The notes under the pieces are model-generated. The model was not told where the DNA came from. It ran no database searches and worked only from the letters and a program-made list of their open reading frames with translations. The translations under genes were made by a program, and so were the position numbers. Below, one piece after another: positions 47,595 to 57,540 of a stretch of DNA of 64,000 bases. Position 1 is the first letter of the stretch. Every line of letters starts with the position of its first letter. The stretch is from NCBI RefSeq assembly GCF_042453785.1, contig NC_091675.1, forward strand, positions 51,284,501 through 51,348,500, in the 5' to 3' direction. This stretch comes from Malus domestica. Lineage: Eukaryota; Streptophyta; Magnoliopsida; Rosales; Rosaceae.

Positions 47595-49778
47595 CCGCAT
47601 TGTGTATGTATTGAGAATTGAGATTATACCTGGGTACCTGGATAAATGCTCCCTTGTGGAAGTACAAGAATCCTTCAGTCAAAACTCAATGACAGAGAAT
47701 AAATGGATCCTATTTGGAAGAAGGTACATGGGACGAAGCTAAAACAGATTTGGAAACATCGTATGGGAAACATGTTTGGACTCATCGGTACACAAATATG
47801 TCAAAGGAGCCTGGCATATTGAGGTATAATTTACTGATCTCAATGATTTAAATTTAGTATAATGGAAAGTGCGAGAAAGTTATTTGCCTTGGCTCAGTTT
47901 GTTTCGATAGAAAATAGTACACTAAAAAGTTATGAGTAGACTTTTAACTTTATATTTATTTTAACATATCAACAAGTTCTTAGTTTTTCCAGGAAATATT
48001 TTTGTAGAAAAAAGTGCAAGACTATATAATTTGTTCATTATGTTGAATTGAGACCATTATTAGAACACAATAAGAAAAACCCTAAATGCTTTGAAATTGT
48101 TTCCTTGTCTGTTTTTCCCCCCAAAAGAAACATATTTCCTTAAATCTTTACAGAATTGATTTTTTAGCTTTCCTTCATCTGTTATACGATTCCATCATGT
48201 TTCCTCTTCCAGCACTTCCATTTATTACTGGACATGCTAGGTTGAGAAGCAATTGGTGGACTGCTTGGTAGAGAAGCATTTGACCTTGGAACAGTACCAT
48301 CTGTGGCAGGTAACTTTTACTAAATGTATCAGTTTTTGTTCTTCCTCGTTCAGATTACACAACTTTGCTCAAAAATCCTAAATTGGAGATGGTGTTTTCC
48401 TTAAGATGCCAAATCAGTTGCAATTCCTCCTATGAGTTATGATTGTTAAAAGGAAGGTCCATATTGTTTATGATGGAGACGCTTGTTGGAGATTGATCTT
48501 CAAGCCAAGCAATTGACCTCAGAAACTCATCTATATTTCAGGTAACTTTTATTGGCTAAGATAGTTCTCTATTTACTTTGGACTTTTAACTGAAATCTTT
48601 GATCAGTATAAATCGGTGTAGCAAGGGGTTGGAAATTCACTTCTTTAATTAATTTTTATTTTTTTGTTGATTCTTAGAGTTCTATTTTTATTAGGATCAA
48701 CTACAGAAAACTCCCCAAACTCTTGGGTCATTTCCAAGGTACTCCTTCACATTTTCAAACTTATGCCCGAAATAAAATAAAACCTACAAATTGACCCTTC
48801 CATTAACTAGCTTATTAGTAAGTCTTTTTAGTGTCTGCGTGGACACTGTGAATCCCACGTTTTACGCTTATGTGGACTCTAAATTTGTGCCACTTGGAAA
48901 AAGATTTTATAATATGCATAAGCCTTTGAAAATAAAGTGAACACCATGCATTAGAAGAGCAAAAGAAAATAACAATGAAAAGCAAAACAAACAAAACAAA
49001 ATCTCTCTTTTTCGGCTTCCTCTCTCTGCAGCCCACTCCAAACATCCCATGCCCCATCCCCCCTTGCCATTCCCCCAATGTCTCCTCACTTCACCAATTC
49101 ACCATGTCATGTAGTCCCTCAATGAAGTAAAGTTTTATTAGTTGCTAAGTAACATGCCCGAACACTAATTCTTATTTACTTAATTTTATTGGATTTTTAG
49201 GATGCAAAACCAGCATGTAAGACTTGTAAGATCTCTGCTTAAAAAAGAAAACAGAACTCCTCAAAACATTGTCGAAGTTTTTGGAGTGGATAACGAGATT
49301 TTAAATAATTCAACTTTCGTCATGAAGGTAATAATCAGTACCTTAATCTAGTAAACAAGGCTTATGCTGGTTATACAAGAGTATTGTACAACAATGATCT
49401 AATGTAGATATTACCAGCACTAGTGCAAGTATTGTGTATTCTACAAACGCACTAGGTCATGCAAATAATCTTAGTCGTATGTTGAATATCCTTCTAGAAG
49501 GTTGTTTACTCTTAAATGAAATACAAACGTCATTTTCCAACTGAATTCGGTTGACAAATTAAATGCTGAAAATCTTGTTTTGTAATCCTATTCAATTATA
49601 TACCATACTTACTCTTTTCCTGACCAATTATAGGTGATACCTATATCCGTGAAGATGTTACTGTTAAGAGCAGTATTACAGTTGAGTTGACTCCTTGCAG
49701 CCACCGAAGTACTTACCTATATAACCATCTCTTGTGCAACTTCCGGAAGGTACCTGCTGCTTCTTTGTATTCCCAACC
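47595..49778 (+). other. Intergenic between PPR and MADS genes, exon-like bits
   Basis: No gene can be called. Three short islands look like plus-strand exons: about 48230-48308 (ending TGTGGCAG before GTAACT), about 48470-48540 (ending TTTCAG before GTAACT), and 49201-49328, opening after TTTTTAG and reading QNQHVRLVRSLLKKENRTPQ before GTAATA. They may be remnants of one gene that I cannot name. About 48700-48800 begins with GGATCAACTACAGAAAACTC, which looks like a MULE end without a visible partner. Confidence 0.4.
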
Positions 49779-50237
49779 ATGGCTAAAAATAGGACTAAGC
49801 ATGAATTGATTTCTCATGAACGAAGCAGGAGAGCAACCTTAAAAAAGAGGAAGGCTAGCTTCTTCAGAAAGCTGAATGAGATCACAACTTTATGCGGGGT
49901 TATTGCATGTGCTGTTATTTACGATACTTCTGATACCAAGGTGGACGTGTGGCCTTCTCCACAGGAAGCATTTTATGTACTCGAAAAAATCAAGAATTTA
50001 CCTGAAGAAAGGCAAGGTAAGTTTAAACTGGATCAAGAATCCTTTCTTAAGAACAATATATCCAAGCAGAACAGACAATTGGAAAGAGTGAGATTTAAGA
50101 ATCAAGAACTTGATGAGAAGCTGCTTTTGATTGAATACCCGGAACTGGAAGGTAAGAATTTTCTTGATCCTGGTCGTCTTGAAAGTTTGATTGGACTTGA
50201 TGATCAGTTGGATAAAAGAATTGATTTCCTTACTTAG
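49779..50237 (+). CDS. Type I (M-gamma, AGL80-like) MADS-box protein, short
   Basis: Single-exon frame of 152 residues. MAKNRTKHELISHERSRRAT...KKRKASFFRKLNEITTLCGV is the DNA-binding MADS domain (residues 1 to about 60), with the M-gamma features RKLNEITTLCG, ACAVIYD and a VWPSPQEA motif after it. The following region (QESFLKNNISKQNRQLERVRFKNQE) is helical and coiled-coil-like. Type I genes are typically intronless and act in female gametophyte and endosperm. The frame stops at a TAG; in the same frame 30 more codons follow to a TAA at about 50330. Relatives are commonly 200 residues or longer, so the C-terminus may be prematurely cut. The first ATG of the frame is at 49779. The gene's tail is duplicated at 57541-57921. 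Confidence 0.85.
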   Translation: MAKNRTKHELISHERSRRATLKKRKASFFRKLNEITTLCGVIACAVIYDTSDTKVDVWPSPQEAFYVLEKIKNLPEERQGKFKLDQESFLKNNISKQNRQLERVRFKNQELDEKLLLIEYPELEGKNFLDPGRLESLIGLDDQLDKRIDFLT

Positions 50238-50257
50238 CGGATTGAGTTCTTCGAGGG

Positions 50258-50565
50258 TGTGGGGCGCAACCAAGTTGATGCAGGAGTTGATTCTAATGAG
50301 ATGGGAGTCGTTGACGACAACCAAGGTTAATTTGGTGTATGGAGGTGTAGTAATTCAACCAATTCAAAATAAACTTTGTGAGCAGAGAGCATAGTGCATT
50401 GTTCCAAATGTACTTTTATTTTCGTTTACCTGAATAAACATAGTTTTCATCTTTCAGTTATGCTCAAAGGTGTTTTAGGTTAAGATAATTTTCGCTTCGA
50501 TGCGTAATTTAAACAGTATTATGACACTTTGAACGGCTTACAAGGGCAAATCACTCGTAAGATCA
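50258..50565 (+). repeat. MADS 3' tail, first copy (T1)
   Basis: From TGTGGGGCGCAACCAAGTTG to CACTCGTAAGATCA this closely matches 57612-57921. It spans the end of the MADS frame and its 3' flank. Directly after it comes the copied bHLH/UGT block. Confidence 0.9.
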
Positions 50566-50836
50566 CCTGGTGAATGACCAAGCATTCCTTATTGACCAGG
50601 TGACCAAAAAACATTTCTGTATAAAACTCTGTGTCTTTAGAATCCCTAACCCTAGAATTTGTAGAACTATCTTAAAACTTTGCACAAAGAACAGAAACAA
50701 GAAGATATTTTGAATAACTTCAAAATCTGAAAATTGTGTATATGAATTTTGTCAAAACTTATCATGTGTTTATGAAACTAAGCGGACAATAGCTTACAAT
50801 TGTTTGGTGGGGTGCTTCTGTTGATTTTCCTTGCAG

Positions 50837-51117
50837 CAAACTAATACTGCCGATATGTTAGATGAGGCAGTGGAGTATGTGAAGTTTCTTCAGAGCCAGA
50901 TTCAGGTATTATTCCTCCGAGGACACACTTGGGAAAGATTTGAACGGAAAAAATTTACATTAGCTTTTCCTTTCTTGCTGCGTCTTTTGAATAAGATGTT
51001 ATGTCTGTCTGCGGTGTAATTGAGGTAATTGAAGGGAAGATGCATACTAAAAAATTCGAAACATGGCAGGAACTTTCGGAGGATCAGCGCCGGTGCAAAT
51101 GCATAGCTAAAGAATGA
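50837..51117 (+). pseudogene. Orphan exons 4-5 of the bHLH81-type gene
   Basis: Exon 4 (50837-50905) and exon 5 (51070-51117) match 27516-27584 and 27749-27796, with splice sites and the TGA stop kept. Exon 4 carries AGC for AAG, turning FLQKQ into FLQSQ. Exons 1-3, with the promoter and the DNA-binding basic region, are absent. What remains would encode only helix 2 and the tail, so it is a gene fragment unless spliced to upstream sequence such as the MADS transcript. Confidence 0.92.
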
Positions 51118-51740
51118 TCAGAAGGTACCCGAAATGCCTCCTACTGTCGTACTGTTTAGTGTAATTACTAGATATATTAATTTCAGCCAAGGTTCATCAT
51201 GCTGGTGGCATGTTGGTAACGATTCCTAAGAGACTTACCTTGTAAATTGAGAGATACACCATTTTCTATGTTGCATTCTTCTGCAATATATAGATGTAAG
51301 AGTGCCATACCTAGATTCCATGATTCCGCGCTTAGCTGCTTCCACTTGGAAAAGTTCAATCGGTATGATTTTGTTGTCGCTTCCAAGGAAACAGATTATT
51401 ATTGTAGTTGTACATTAGAATGGCAAGATTTTTTATTTTATTTTGTTCTTAACACGCTTCATGTATGCATCTGTAACGTTTACTTGTGCGTATCTAGATG
51501 TTTATATTCATAAAGTTTTCTGTTCCATGATGGAGCTATATAATTAGTAAATCGCTTGTGAAATTCTCAGAGCGATAATTATCTTCAGTTACCTTGTAGC
51601 ATAGTGATATTGAGTTTCAATGTGTATGTTGTCATCGGAATAAAGGAGGATTCAGGTGAGAGACTATCAACCTGCATATGGCTGATGATTGTTTTAAATA
51701 CCACAACGAAGCCTTATTCCACTAAGTGCAATCGACTGTA
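51118..51740. other. Copied bHLH 3' flank
   Basis: No gene. Close match to 27797-28436, ending in the region of the foldback element. Confidence 0.8.
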
Positions 51741-51945
51741 TGAATTATTTGAAATCAGCCAATTAACCCTTTACCGTCAGATTCGATGAAATTTCATCCA
51801 CTTTGCCATCAAATACTGGCATGACTTAACCCTAAGTCTAAATCAGGTGCTGGTATTTGACGGCAAAGTGGATGAATTTCATCAAATCTGATGGTGAGGC
51901 GTTAAAATTGGCTAATTTCATATAGCTGAGGGAGTTAATTTACCA
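51741..51945. mobile_element. Foldback/MITE element, left end truncated
   Basis: Arms ATTCGATGAAATTTCATCCACTTTGCC... and the inverted ...GGCAAAGTGGATGAATTTCATC...GATGGTGAGGCG, then AATTGGCTAATTTCA and TTAATTTACCA, the outer right end missing from the copy at 28724-28902. The outermost left bases present there are missing here. Confidence 0.75.
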
Positions 51946-52653
51946 AAAAAAAAATAGTTTTAAGGGTCAGTTTCAGCTAGAGTAATAGTTTAGGAGGTCT
52001 AACGGCAGTTTACTCTTTTGGAGCTTGATGTATAGACGAGAGTGTACGCTAGCTGTTAGCTCGTACATGAACATAAATTTGTTAACCATTATTACATGAT
52101 TTCTGATAATTTCAGCAAATTGCACAAAGTTTGGAATAAAAATCCATATAGAATAAGTAATGTACGGTCTGCTCGATAACTACTTAGTTTTTAGTTTTCA
52201 TGTTTTGGTTAGATATAAAAAGCAAATACGAGGGAGAATGAGAGATGAATAAGGAATGTATGATGAGTTGCGGGAAGGATGCAGAACAAATGCACATGGT
52301 GATCCTCATTTCAGTAAGAAAAGAAAACTTCATATGCATTTCATTTGTCACAAGTGGTAAGTATATAAATCTAAAATTTTGTATTAGACTTGCGGAGTTT
52401 ACAGTTGCAATGACGTCTAGGCCGGATGAACTGCGATTTTCTGTTGGTTTCGGCATCTGCATTATACACGTTCAAGCGCTAATAAGTTAACAAGTTTAAC
52501 ATGGTGTGGTGTGAAAAATCGACCAAGGAGCTAAGCTAACCAAGGACTTGGTAAGAAAGAAGTACATAATCTTATTGGTTGGAATTAAGCTGATGGTCGA
52601 CGTTACATCAACATTACATCCGAATAGTTTGATGCTTTCTTAAAACTCTCAAA
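51946..52653. other. Unique sequence in the second UGT block, no gene
   Basis: Present between the foldback element and the UGT 3' flank here but missing from the first block. No reading frame with recognisable features; the frame at 52245-52490 has no domain I know. Confidence 0.5.
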
Positions 52654-52789
52654 AGAGAGCACCAAAATCCCACGAGGTGCCAAACTAAGTAACAGAAAAC
52701 CATATCGCGGAGTTGGTTAAGAGGGTTTATTCTTGCACACGACTCCTCTCGAAATCCAAATGCGAAATGCGAACCCAAAACTTGCACGG

Positions 52790-54241
52790 TTATGTAATGC
52801 TACTAACAAAGTTGACCAAGTTTCTGGTGGACGAACCGGTCTCTCCCAAAGCAGCCGAAGCCATCTCCCCAAGTTTCTTGCACCTCTCTCTAAGCACTCT
52901 TCCTCCTTCCGACTCCATCAACTCCCTCACTCTCCTCTCCACTTCTTCCCCGCTCACGAACCCACCTTCCTCGTCTCTCTGCTCCACCCCGATCGCGATT
53001 TCCATGTCCGTCACTAGAACATTCCTGTTCATATGCTGCTCCGCGTAAAGCGGCCAAGCAATCATCGGCACCCCCGCAACCACTGCTTCCAGTACCGAGT
53101 TCCATCCGCAATGTGTCACGAACCCACCAACCGACTCCTTCTTCAACACCACCACCTGCGGCGCCCATGACTTCACTACCATCCCCCTGTCTGCCGTCCT
53201 CTCCAAAAACCCTTCTGGCAACACACCCTTCAAATCAAAGTCGTCAACTCCATGGACCTGCTTTGATTTCTCTTCAACCGGCGGCTTCTTCACCACCCAC
53301 AGGAACCTCTGCCCGCTCGCCTCCAACCCGTTCGCTATCTCCTTCAGTTGAGCAGCCGGAAATGATCCCATGCTTCCGAAACAGAGAAACAGCACGCTTC
53401 GACTTGGCTGCTTATCGAGCCATGACAAGCAGTCCTCCTTCTCGGCCGCATCTGCATCCTTACTCAATTCTTTCTCTTCCTCAATCAATGGACCAACGTA
53501 GTACACGGGCGGAGTTGGCCCATCAGGAACACACAGGCCTCCAGCAATGGCCTGGAGGACGCTAGGTGGCTCGAGCTCTTCGAACGTGTTGACGATGATT
53601 CCGTTGGATTTGGGAAGATGTGAGCAGAAATAGATCATGTCCGAATAAGCAGGGTCGTTCCGGTCGAGCACCAGTTGGACCATGTGTGTAGCCTTCAGAG
53701 GAGACTTCCATCCGGGGAATTCGAAAACGGTGTCGCGGAGGTCTTTGAAACTCTCGGTGGTTTTGGTTTGCTCATCGATCTTGGGCAAATACAAAAAAGC
53801 AGCAAGAATTGCGGCACCAGAAGTGCAGAAGTAGTATGTTGGGATGTTGAATTCCTTCCCTATGGGAAGAGCGGAGGTGCAGAAGAGGTCGATGATGAAG
53901 GCGCGAACGGTGGCGGATTTAGAGATTTCTTGGAGGGCACTGCGGACATGAGGATCGTTCTGGCGGATGAAGTCGAACGTGATTGCGGGGACGCTTATGT
54001 TTCGGGTAATATTATTGGTGACGCGAGGGAATTGGCGGAAGGAAATGAAAGGGTGGGAGTGGGAGATGCGGCGGATGTAGACGGGGATGCTAGCGGTGTC
54101 GACAATGCTGCCGCAGGTGTAGAGAATGGTGATGGAGAATTTGTGGGGGCCGTAGCGGTGGACAATGAACTTGCCCAGCTCCACCATGGCGACGATGTGC
54201 CCCATCCCTGGAGATGCGTACAGTACAATGACGTCTCCCAT
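52790..54241 (-). CDS. UGT88F1: UDP-glycosyltransferase UGT88F1-like, copy 2 (483 aa)
   Basis: Intact single-exon family 1 glycosyltransferase. To my reading it matches the Malus phloretin 2'-O-glucosyltransferase UGT88F1, including the 483-residue length; the product would be phlorizin from phloretin and UDP-glucose. The start [17 protein letters not shown] gives His15 as catalytic base; the partner Asp118 lies in FIIDLF. The PSPG box (WAPQVV...WPLYAEQ) spans residues 359-402, and all UDP-sugar contact residues I can judge are present. The gene lies in a duplicated block, with a full paralogue at 29038-30480 and a 5' fragment at 56466-56514. Its upstream side carries about seven repeat units where the paralogue has one, so regulation may differ. 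Which copy is ancestral cannot be told here, but copy 1's block is contiguous with the complete bHLH gene. Confidence 0.93.
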   Translation of the reverse strand: MGDVIVLYASPGMGHIVAMVELGKFIVHRYGPHKFSITILYTCGSIVDTASIPVYIRRISHSHPFISFRQFPRVTNNITRNISVPAITFDFIRQNDPHVRSALQEISKSATVRAFIIDLFCTSALPIGKEFNIPTYYFCTSGAAILAAFLYLPKIDEQTKTTESFKDLRDTVFEFPGWKSPLKATHMVQLVLDRNDPAYSDMIYFCSHLPKSNGIIVNTFEELEPPSVLQAIAGGLCVPDGPTPPVYYVGPLIEEEKELSKDADAAEKEDCLSWLDKQPSRSVLFLCFGSMGSFPAAQLKEIANGLEASGQRFLWVVKKPPVEEKSKQVHGVDDFDLKGVLPEGFLERTADRGMVVKSWAPQVVVLKKESVGGFVTHCGWNSVLEAVVAGVPMIAWPLYAEQHMNRNVLVTDMEIAIGVEQRDEEGGFVSGEEVERRVRELMESEGGRVLRERCKKLGEMASAALGETGSSTRNLVNFVSSIT

Positions 54242-54519
54242 GGCGGCAGCTGCGACTGGTGGTGGTGGTTATGATTTGTTTGTGTGTCGCGTTTTGTACT
54301 GCAATTTAAAGTGATTTGAGAACAGAAATTCAACCGAAGAGAAATAATGTAGGTGAATGGCAGGTGCGCCCCAACTAATTTGTTAGGAGGAAAACACTAG
54401 TCAACCAAAACGACAAGGAAGTTGACCATGATTTGTTTGTCTTTTTATTTATTTTTTTATTTTTTTATCTTGTTTTCTAGTATAGTATTACGATTGGTCA
54501 CGAGATGTGCCACGTATCT

Positions 54520-55860
54520 GATTTATGCTGTTTGAGATAAGAGTCTTTTTTTGTTATTTATTATTGCAGCCTACTGATTAAGTTTGTGAGCGTCTGTTGT
54601 ATTTTGGGGTGCTATTCTCATTTTACTTGGACCTTTTACTTTCTCTATTGTTTATCGGGTTCATTTTGGACCTTATGCTCATTTTGGGCCTTATTTTGAT
54701 GCCGCGGCAGCGATGGTCTGATTTATGTTATTTGAGATTGGAGTATTTTTAATATTTATTATTGCAACCTATCGATTAAGTTTGTAAGGGTCTCTCGTTG
54801 TATCTTGGGTTGCCATTCTCACTTTCCTTTGACCTTTTACTTTATCTGTTGTTTATCAGGTTCATTTTGGCCTTATACTAATTTTGGTTGTAATGAAAGT
54901 TCTATCGACCAATTAAAAATGTGAAAACATAAGAGTCTTTTTTGTTATTTATTATTGCAGCCTACTGATTAAGTTTGTGAGGATCTCCCGTTGTATTTTA
55001 GGTTGCCATTCTCATTTTACTTGGACCTTTTACTTTATCTGTTGTTTATCGGGTTCATTTTGGGCCTTATTTTGATGCGGCGGTAGCGATGGTCTGATTT
55101 ATTTTGTTTAAGATTAGAGTATTTTTGTTATTTATTATTGCAGCCTACCGATTAAGTTTGTAAGGGTCTCCCGTTGTATCTTGGGTTGCTATTCTCACTT
55201 TACTTTGACCTTTTACTTTATCTGTTGTTTATCAGGTTCATTTTGGTCAAGAGATGTGCCACGTATCTGATTTATGCTGTTTGAGATAAGAGTCTTTTTT
55301 TGTTATTTATTATTGTAGCCTACTGATTAAGTTTGTGAGGGTCTTCCGTTGCATTTGAGGTTGCTATTCTCATTTTACTTGGACCTTTTACTTTCTCTAT
55401 TGTTTATCGGGTTCATTTTGGGCCTTATACTAATTTTGGTTGTAATGAAAGTTCTATCGACCAATTAAAAATGTGAAAACATAAGAGTCTTTTTTGTTTT
55501 TATTATTGCAGCCTACTGATTAAGTTTGTGAGGATCTTCCGTTGTATTTTGGGTTGCTATTCTCATTTTACTTGGACCTTTTACTTTATCTGTTGTTTAT
55601 CGGGTTCATTTTGGGCCTTATTTTGATGCGGCGGCAGCGATGGTCTGATTTATGTTGTTTGAGATTAGAGTATTTTTGTTATTTATTATTGCAGCCTACT
55701 GATTAAGTTTGTAAGGGTCTCCCGTTGTATCTTGGGTTGCTATTCTCACTTTACTTTGACCTTTTACTTTATCTGTTGTTTATCAGGTTCATTTTGGGCC
55801 TTAAACTAATTTTGGTTGTAATGAAAGTTCTATCGACCAATTAAAAATGTGAAAACATAA
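54520..55860. repeat. Tandem array of about 7 units of 175-197 bp, upstream of UGT copy 2
   Basis: The landmark ACTGATTAAGTTTGTGAGG recurs near 54573, 54770, 54963, 55146, 55321, 55513 and 55697. Units share TTATTGCAGCCTACTGATTAAG, CGTTGTATYTTGGGTTGC, ATTCTCAYTTTACTT and TTATCGGGTTCATTTTG. Joints are of three kinds: GATGCGGCGGCAGCGATGG, GTAATGAAAGTTCTATCGAC, or AGAGATGTGCCACGTATCTG. The third kind marks the array start and recurs at 55243, implying an earlier block of units was itself duplicated. The array starts about 280 bp upstream of the UGT start codon. The first UGT has a single unit at about 30840-31080. Confidence 0.9.
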
Positions 55861-56465
55861 GAGCTAATCGAGTTTCTAGAGAAGGGAGGATTAAATTGAG
55901 TTTTAGTGGATGAAGTGTGATCAAACCGAGTTTTATGAAGCGTAGCCAAATTAAACCTATGATATTACATTTTTACCCATCCACATCAGAAAGAAAATAA
56001 AAAAATAAAAACATAGTAAAATCGAACAAATTTTAATTTTCATAGGGTAAAGTTGTGATTTTTGAATTACATTGAGCGTATTATCAAAATTAAATTCTAT
56101 AAAGCGTAACTAAACATAAGTTACATAACCCATACATTTTAAGTTGGTCAATTTTTTTATTTTCATTTTTTAATATACCTTAAAGTAATTATTAAATTAT
56201 TCCAATCCAATCTTTTTACTAAGAGTAACTACACCTCTAAATTATCTATGGACTATTACTCTCTAAGTTATTGAGGAAGGCAGTGAACAGTAACTACCAA
56301 AATGCATTTTCACCTCTAAACTGAATAATTCAGGCAATTCATATTAAAATATGAATTTGTTTATAAAATAATAAAATATTTTTTTATTTTTAATTTCGGA
56401 TATGAGTGGATCGAACCATCTTCCAAAGTTCTTGTAACTTCTGCTTATTACCCATAATCAAAACA
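55861..56465. repeat. Copied far-upstream region of the UGT
   Basis: Matches about 31090-31760, including CACATCAG after TTTTTACCCATCC and the GAGTGG-TCGAACC-TCTTCCAAA phrase. No gene. Ends where the third UGT fragment begins. Confidence 0.85.
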
Positions 56466-56514
56466 TGATGTGCCCCATCCCTAGAGCTGCGTACAGCACA
56501 ATGGCGTCTCCCAT
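56466..56514 (-). pseudogene. Third UGT88F copy, first 16 codons only
   Basis: On the minus strand it reads [16 protein letters not shown], the start of the UGT88F frame including His15, and then breaks off into unrelated sequence. It is closer to copy 1 than to copy 2 (GCTGCGTACAGCACAATGGC is shared with copy 1). Its upstream flank continues past a 510-bp insertion at 57059-57540. Confidence 0.9.
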
Positions 56515-56548
56515 GGCGGCAGCTGCTACTGCTGGTGGTGGTTATGAT

Positions 56549-57058
56549 CGAGGTCTAAATATCGATATTATCCCGATATTTTCATCGAAATTTTCGTGTT
56601 TTTGGACTACCGATATTTCCGATATCATCGATATTTTAGACCTTGATAGGAACTCTATGTGGTATTAAGTCACTCATGTATCTTACCATGAAATGTATAA
56701 AGTATAAAAGATTGTACTAATTCATTATATATAAATGATTACGGTGTGTTTAAACATCTTTCATTAATTACTACATATTTTCTACACTCACAATGTTTCC
56801 CAGCTCACTATATAATCAACTTAAATCAATTAAATCCATCATGCAATGCATTTCCTTCCAATTTTTTGTGATAAACTATTAGATAATTGACTAAATAAAT
56901 ATCCTGCAAAGTTTCAATAAATTTTTTTAAGTTTTTCTTATAATTTCCGTGGTTTTTATTCAATTTTTATCGATATCGATAATATCCCGATATTTCCATC
57001 GAAATTTCCGTATTTTTAGATTACCAATATTTCCGATATCATCTATATTTTATACCTT
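56549..57058. mobile_element. 510-bp insertion rich in CGATAT motifs
   Basis: Flanked by the direct repeat TGGTTATGAT (56539-56548 and, sharing one base, 57058-57067), where the other UGT copies have one GGTTATGATTTG. Inside, an approximately 85-bp sequence near the left end (about 56565-56645, ATTATCCCGATATTTTCATC to ATTTTAGACCTTG) recurs in the same orientation at the right end (about 56975-57059). Between them is AT-rich DNA. The 9-10-bp duplication suggests a Mutator-type non-autonomous element, but direct terminal repeats are atypical. Confidence 0.8.
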
Positions 57059-57540
57059 GGTTATGATTTGCTTGTGTATCGCGTTTTGTGCCGCAATTTG
57101 AAGTGATTGAGAACAGAAATTCAACTGAAGAGAAATAATGTTGGTGAATGGCAGGTGCGCCCCAACTAATTTGTTAAGAGGAAAACACTAGTCAATCAAA
57201 ACGACAAGGAAGTTGACCACGATTTGTTTGTCTTTTTATGTGTTATTTTTATTCTTTATCTTGTTTTTCTAATATAGTATTACGATTGGTCAAGAGATGT
57301 GCCACGTATCTTTCTTTTTAGCCATGAATTGAATAAAACATTTGTGGATAACAATTGTTAAATTCATACATTTGTCACTTAGTTTAATTACGATTGTCTC
57401 AACTTTTATTTAGGGCCATAAGATGTGGCGGTAACGGCGGTCTGGTTTATACTGCTTGAGGTTATGATTTTTTTGTTGTTTGTTATCATGGTTTACGAGT
57501 TTAAGTTTGTGAAGGTTTTTGTTGTATTTTGGGTTGCTAT
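57059..57540. repeat. Third copy of the UGT upstream region
   Basis: Continues the UGT 5' UTR and promoter of the fragment at 56466-56514 and parallels about 30507-30960, including ATTACGATTGGTCAAGAGAT and GCCACGTATCTTTCTTT. The last part is one diverged unit of the array repeat. Confidence 0.85.

Larger units (their letters stand above)
50569..56465. repeat. Segmental duplicate of the bHLH-tail/UGT88F block
   Basis: This corresponds to 27248-31760 in the same orientation: bHLH intron 3 end and exons 4-5 (50569-51117), bHLH 3' flank, a foldback element, the UGT gene with flanks (52654-54500), and far-upstream sequence (55850-56465). The two blocks differ by indels: about 0.3 kb present only at 28437-28723, about 0.7 kb only at 51946-52650, and the expanded array 54520-55860. 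The left breakpoint lies inside the arm of a MITE. Confidence 0.92.
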
